A stretch of DNA of 64,000 nucleotides from Echinicola salinicaeni (GTDB lineage Bacteria > Bacteroidota > Bacteroidia > Cytophagales > Cyclobacteriaceae): contig NZ_JACODZ010000001.1 of assembly GCF_014280965.1 (NCBI RefSeq), positions 372,001 through 436,000 of the forward strand, in the 5' to 3' direction. Below are positions 60,332 through 64,000 of this stretch, one piece after another. A program made the translations under genes and the position numbers. The stretch's first letter is position 1, and each line of letters starts with the position of its first letter. The notes under the pieces were generated by a model. The model had not been told where the DNA came from. It ran no database searches and saw nothing but the letters and a program-made list of their open reading frames with translations.

Positions 60332-63277
60332 TTACTGTATTTCTGGTGATGATTTTAATGTTTTCTGGTTTTTAGTTTTGTGAAAATTTAAAAAGTCAGA
60401 AGGGGTTTTTCCATACCTGGATTGGAAAGATTTACTGAAGTGTGAGGCGGATTTAAAACCAGATAATTGATGTACTTCGGCTATAGAAAGCTCTCCTTTT
60501 GAAAGTAGTTGGTGGGCACGGTTAAGTTTTATTTCTTTGATAAATGAGGATACCGTTTCTCCCTCATGTCCCTTGAATTTCCGATATAATTGGGTACGAC
60601 TGGTACCAAGTTCCTTACACAACATATTTACATCAAAGTCCTCGTTTTGAAGGTTGGAAAGAACGATTGTTCTAACCTTTTCAAAGAAGTCTTCAGGCTC
60701 TCCTGTACCAGTTGTTTCTAGCTTTGATTCTTCATCAGCAGTATCAGGATTAGGCTTCAATGGGGAGGCTGTGTGGTGAACCTTTACTTTGTTTTTCTTC
60801 CATATATAGAATACAACTCCAGCTCCCACCAAGACCAAAGGGATAATTCCCAAGAGGTATCCCAGATTGAATCCCTTATTTGGAACTTCTATATTGATGG
60901 ATTTTCCTTTTTGGTTCCAAAGTCCGTCATTATTGCTGCCTTTGACCCTGAAAGTATAATTCCCCGGAGGAAGGTCTACGTAACTTGCTGAACCATCATT
61001 GGTATAGGTCCAATCTTTATCATAACCTTCCAATATATAAGCAAATTGGTTCTTTTCAGGCTTGACATAATTCAGGCTAGCAAAGGAAATACTGAAATTA
61101 TTTTTGCTTTGAGGAAGTGCGATTCCATCGATTTCATTGATTTCCTTCTCCAATAAGCCTTTCGTCCCTTGAGGTATTTTTTTACTGTCAATGTATAAGT
61201 TGGTAAAGACGATTGGTGGAATATTTGGATTTGACTGAAGACTATCCGGATGGAAAATGCTAAGCCCTCCCAAACTGCCCAGTAATACTTGTCCGTTTTG
61301 ATATTGGGCAACGGCTCCTTTTGAGAAGATATTTCCAGAAAGACCATCAGAGGAAGTGTAAGTATTGAGAATTGTCAAGGAGTCTTTTTGAATTTCGCAG
61401 TGGTACAAGTTTTTATCTGCAGTTAACCATAATTCATCATTGCTAAAAAAAAGATTGCTGATGGGGTGTTTTGTTAGGATTTGGGAATTGATTTTATAAT
61501 ACTCACCCTTGCTTAGTTTCCAGATCCCACTTTCTTTTGTGTTTAGCCAGATAGCTCCTTGGTCGTCTTCACTCATGCTGATAACAGGGCCCTTTAGCTT
61601 TTTATCTTCAGATTTTGGAAATGGATAGAATACCTCTTTTTTGTTATTGATTTGATAAATGCCCCGATTACTTGCCGCTAAAATCTGTCCCTCTTGTTTT
61701 TCTATTAAGCTGGAAAATAGGTCTTGATCTTCATTTAAACTTATTATCTTTTCAGGAGCAGCACTTAGTTTTTTTAGTTTAAGCAGTTGGTTTTCGGTAG
61801 TGAACCAAACCTGGTTTTTACCATCCACTATAACTGAAGATATATTTTTGTTTTGTTCTGGCAGGGATAAGTTGATAGAGGTAAATACCTGCTTTTGGAC
61901 GTCATAAAGGACCAGGCCATTCAATTGGGTATTTAGCAGGAGTTGATTGGCTGAATTAATTTGGGAAATGGAAAGGATAGTGTTGTCCATAAGCGCCCCC
62001 TTTTCATTGCTTTTTAGAAAATGGGTAAACGCTTCCTTCTCTGGATCAAATTCATTCAGTCCTCCTCCATTGGTGCCTATCCAAATTCTGCCATTATCAT
62101 CTGTAAGTACAGTGGTGATATGATCTATGCTGAGGCTTTTTTCGTTCTGGGAATGCTGTCTGAAAGTGGTGAAATTGCTTGGGTAATTATCATAAACATT
62201 AACTCCCCCATTGCTGGTAGCAATTAATATTTGATTGTCTTTGGTAATGAAGTCCGTAAGGACACTGGCGGTGTTCCCTTTAAGGTTGATTTGTCCCTTA
62301 GTGTTATAGCGAACGAAGGTGTCTGTTTTGCGATTATAAATGCTCATTCCACCTTGCATGCCACCAATCACCAAGTTTCTGTCCATATTTTCAGTGATGG
62401 AATAAATTGAATTGGTAGCTAGGCTTCCATTATGTGCACCTTGGGTGTAGTGTTTAAAGGTTTTGGTGTTTTTATCAAATCTGTTTAAGCCATTTTTGAT
62501 GGTACCTATCCATATATTCTTATAGCTATCCTCAAATAATGAAATAATGGTATTCCCACTTAAACTTTTGGGGTCATTTGGAATATGCTTGAAGTTGGTG
62601 AAAGTTCCTTCTCTAGGCTCGAAAAGGCTCACCCCAGAGTAGTTGGTGCCTATCCAAAGTCTTCCTTTGGAATCCTCAATGATCTGATTTACACTATTTC
62701 CGCTTAGACTATTAGGATTATCTTCCTTATGGTAATAATTTTTGAACTGATCCAATTCAGCATTATACTTGGAAAGTCCATTATTACTGCCAATCCATAG
62801 ATTCCCTTTGCTATCCAAAAATAATACCTTGATATTTTTGCCTGGAATTGAATGGGGGTTAGTGGGGGCAGGCATGTATCTTTTAAAAGTGTGTGTGTCA
62901 CGGTCAAATCTATTCAGGCCATATTTGGTGCCCACCCAAAGTTGGTTTTGCTTGTCCTCCAGAATGGTGTTTATCTGATTGCTTGAAATACTGTTTGTAT
63001 GAGTATCCTCATGAACGAAAGGAACATATTCCTGGCCGTCAAAACGGTTAAGTCCATTTGCTGTGCCAAACCATAGGAAACCATAATGGTCCTGATAAAT
63101 GGAAGTAACTTCTACATCACTGAGGCCTTCAAGAGGGAGTTGATAGAGGTTAAGAGGTTTTTGGGCGAATGAATGATGGGATAATAATGAAGATAGAAAA
63201 AGCCAATACCAAAGCCTCAGAAAGCCCAAAGTCTTTTGGTAAAGGGGATTGCTGGGTATTTGCTTATTTAACTTCAT
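60332..63277 (-). CDS. Propeller-membrane-AraC regulator without kinase
   Basis: The 981-residue protein has a signal peptide, then a periplasmic double propeller made of Reg_prop repeats (VTSIYQDHYGFLWFGTANG). A Y_Y_Y domain (YVDLPPGNYTFRVKGSNNDG) and one membrane helix near 807-826 follow. An AraC/XylS helix-turn-helix lies near 864-965 (CKELGTSRTQLYRKF and EVHQLSGFKSASHFSKSF). There is no kinase, ATPase or receiver domain, so it resembles the SusR architecture, which joins sensor and DNA-binding domain across the membrane. It lies 112 bases upstream of NHL copy 2 on the same strand and is the likely activator of that operon. Confidence 0.9.
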   Translation of the reverse strand: MKLNKQIPSNPLYQKTLGFLRLWYWLFLSSLLSHHSFAQKPLNLYQLPLEGLSDVEVTSIYQDHYGFLWFGTANGLNRFDGQEYVPFVHEDTHTNSISSNQINTILEDKQNQLWVGTKYGLNRFDRDTHTFKRYMPAPTNPHSIPGKNIKVLFLDSKGNLWIGSNNGLSKYNAELDQFKNYYHKEDNPNSLSGNSVNQIIEDSKGRLWIGTNYSGVSLFEPREGTFTNFKHIPNDPKSLSGNTIISLFEDSYKNIWIGTIKNGLNRFDKNTKTFKHYTQGAHNGSLATNSIYSITENMDRNLVIGGMQGGMSIYNRKTDTFVRYNTKGQINLKGNTASVLTDFITKDNQILIATSNGGVNVYDNYPSNFTTFRQHSQNEKSLSIDHITTVLTDDNGRIWIGTNGGGLNEFDPEKEAFTHFLKSNEKGALMDNTILSISQINSANQLLLNTQLNGLVLYDVQKQVFTSINLSLPEQNKNISSVIVDGKNQVWFTTENQLLKLKKLSAAPEKIISLNEDQDLFSSLIEKQEGQILAASNRGIYQINNKKEVFYPFPKSEDKKLKGPVISMSEDDQGAIWLNTKESGIWKLSKGEYYKINSQILTKHPISNLFFSNDELWLTADKNLYHCEIQKDSLTILNTYTSSDGLSGNIFSKGAVAQYQNGQVLLGSLGGLSIFHPDSLQSNPNIPPIVFTNLYIDSKKIPQGTKGLLEKEINEIDGIALPQSKNNFSISFASLNYVKPEKNQFAYILEGYDKDWTYTNDGSASYVDLPPGNYTFRVKGSNNDGLWNQKGKSINIEVPNKGFNLGYLLGIIPLVLVGAGVVFYIWKKNKVKVHHTASPLKPNPDTADEESKLETTGTGEPEDFFEKVRTIVLSNLQNEDFDVNMLCKELGTSRTQLYRKFKGHEGETVSSFIKEIKLNRAHQLLSKGELSIAEVHQLSGFKSASHFSKSFQSRYGKTPSDFLNFHKTKNQKTLKSSPEIQ

Positions 63278-63511
63278 TTATCTTAATAGAGGAACTCGCG
63301 AATCTTTGTTGTCAATTTTTTCTAGTGCTATTACGGTCAGTTTAATAAGCAATTTAGTAAATATTAATTATTTGTAAGAATTAAGGTCTTCAGTCTAGTG
63401 AAAAATTGGTTGATTTCTTTTGAATGCTTATTTAAAAGATAACCCCTTGCTTTGATTCGTTTCATTAATGAGTCAAACAAGTGGTTGGAGATTTTAGCTT
63501 ATTTTATGATG
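63278..63511. other. Intergenic region upstream of the AraC-type regulator
   Basis: AT-rich stretch that should hold the regulator promoter on the minus strand. No palindrome or gene recognised. Confidence 0.35.
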
Positions 63512-64000
63512 CTAAGCGATGATTTTTTCTACAATATTTCCGTGAACATCGGTCAATCTAAAATCCCTGCCCTGGAATTGATAGGTGAGTTTTTCATGAT
63601 CCATGCCCAATAAATGTAGAATGGTGGCTTGGAGGTCATGGACATGAACACGATCCTTAATTCCATAATAACCAATCTCATCCGTTTCGCCTATGGAATA
63701 GCCAGATTTGACACCGCCACCGGCCATCCACATGGTGAAGGCTTCCAAATGGTGATCCCTACCTAGGAATTTCATTTCTTTCCCACCACGGTTTTCACGC
63801 ATTGGTGTTCGGCCAAATTCACCGCCCCAAACAACTAGTGTATCATCCAGCAGCCCTCTTTGCTTCAGGTCATTCAATAGGGCAGAAATTGGTTTGTCTA
63901 CTTCTTGGCATCGTTCATTGAATCCATGGTTAAGGGCTTCCTTATAGTTGGACCCATGCGAATCCCAGCCATAGTGGTATAGCTGTATAAAACGGACACC
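63512..64000 (-). CDS. DUF1501 protein, 5' part beyond the window
   Basis: The frame is open from the right edge to the TAG at 63512 (162 residues). It begins inside the protein with [16 protein letters not shown] and continues with [14 protein letters not shown] and [14 protein letters not shown], so it is the C-terminal third of a DUF1501 protein. It is highly similar to the gene at 55327-56820. A TTG within the frame is not the real start. It probably belongs to another copy of the same gene module lying to the right of the window, upstream of the AraC-type regulator. Confidence 0.9.
   Translation of the reverse strand, partial: GVRFIQLYHYGWDSHGSNYKEALNHGFNERCQEVDKPISALLNDLKQRGLLDDTLVVWGGEFGRTPMRENRGGKEMKFLGRDHHLEAFTMWMAGGGVKSGYSIGETDEIGYYGIKDRVHVHDLQATILHLLGMDHEKLTYQFQGRDFRLTDVHGNIVEKIIA

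Noticed and set aside
63512-63877. Complete 121-residue DUF1501-like gene
   Set aside because: The same frame stays open and conserved to the window edge, so this is the end of a longer gene and the TTG is internal.

Overview
The window looks like a chromosomal stretch of a Bacteroidota bacterium, probably Cytophagales and close to the Cyclobacteriaceae (Echinicola, Cyclobacterium and Algoriphagus are the kind of genera meant; this is inferred, not proven). The reasons are AT-rich DNA with almost no Shine-Dalgarno sequences, TAnnTTTG-type promoter boxes, many short lipoprotein signals, LytS/LytTR pairs, 'two-component regulator propeller' sensors and a dense set of exported glycoside hydrolases. 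No insertion sequence, phage, CRISPR array or rRNA operon was seen.

Region 1 (1-7790, minus strand) is a tight run of nine genes that includes four lipoproteins, three small or medium membrane proteins and two soluble proteins. One soluble protein is a trypsin-fold (S1C) protease with no signal peptide, a zinc ribbon and a C-terminal domain resembling YbjN/type III chaperones. The other soluble protein resembles that same fold. I cannot name the system; it is one of the two best candidates for something undescribed. Region 2 (8003-10926) is a TPR-LytS kinase and LytTR regulator pair. From 10927 to 12030 there is a decayed HTH gene and a repeat-rich hairpin, followed by tRNA-Asn.

Region 3 (12232-23725) holds housekeeping and stress genes: a large MscS-type channel, a GH29 fucosidase, Hsp20, a periplasmic HtrA protease, an ALDH7-type dehydrogenase, a tandemly duplicated GIY-YIG gene with two tRNA-Val genes and a decayed third tRNA, and an M1 aminopeptidase.

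Region 4 (24339-33148, plus strand) is an L-arabinan degradation operon: GH43 arabinanase, GH127 beta-L-arabinofuranosidase, GH97, GH51 alpha-L-arabinofuranosidase and AraB ribulokinase. AraD, a lipoprotein aldose epimerase and another GH43 lie further right (46987-50691). No araA and no SusC/SusD pair are present. After a small MscS, an RhlE-type helicase and a VIT1-type transporter comes a second sugar module (36638-42388): LacI regulator, aldo/keto sugar dehydrogenase, FucP permease, zinc polyol dehydrogenase and an Asp-box exo-hydrolase. This suggests oxidative use of L-fucose or L-galactose. A propeller histidine kinase with a separate LuxR-type regulator (42988-46749) sits next to araD.

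Region 5 (52509-64000, minus strand) is a five-gene run: Tat-exported NHL propeller, PSD1/DUF1549-DUF1553 c-type cytochrome lipoprotein, Tat-exported DUF1501 protein, DUF2231 membrane cytochrome with leucine-rich repeats, and a second NHL propeller. It is preceded by a one-piece propeller-transmembrane-AraC regulator that lacks a kinase, and by the end of a second DUF1501 gene that runs off the window. This planctomycete-like redox/propeller module has no established biochemical role that I know of and is the other main candidate for an undescribed system.
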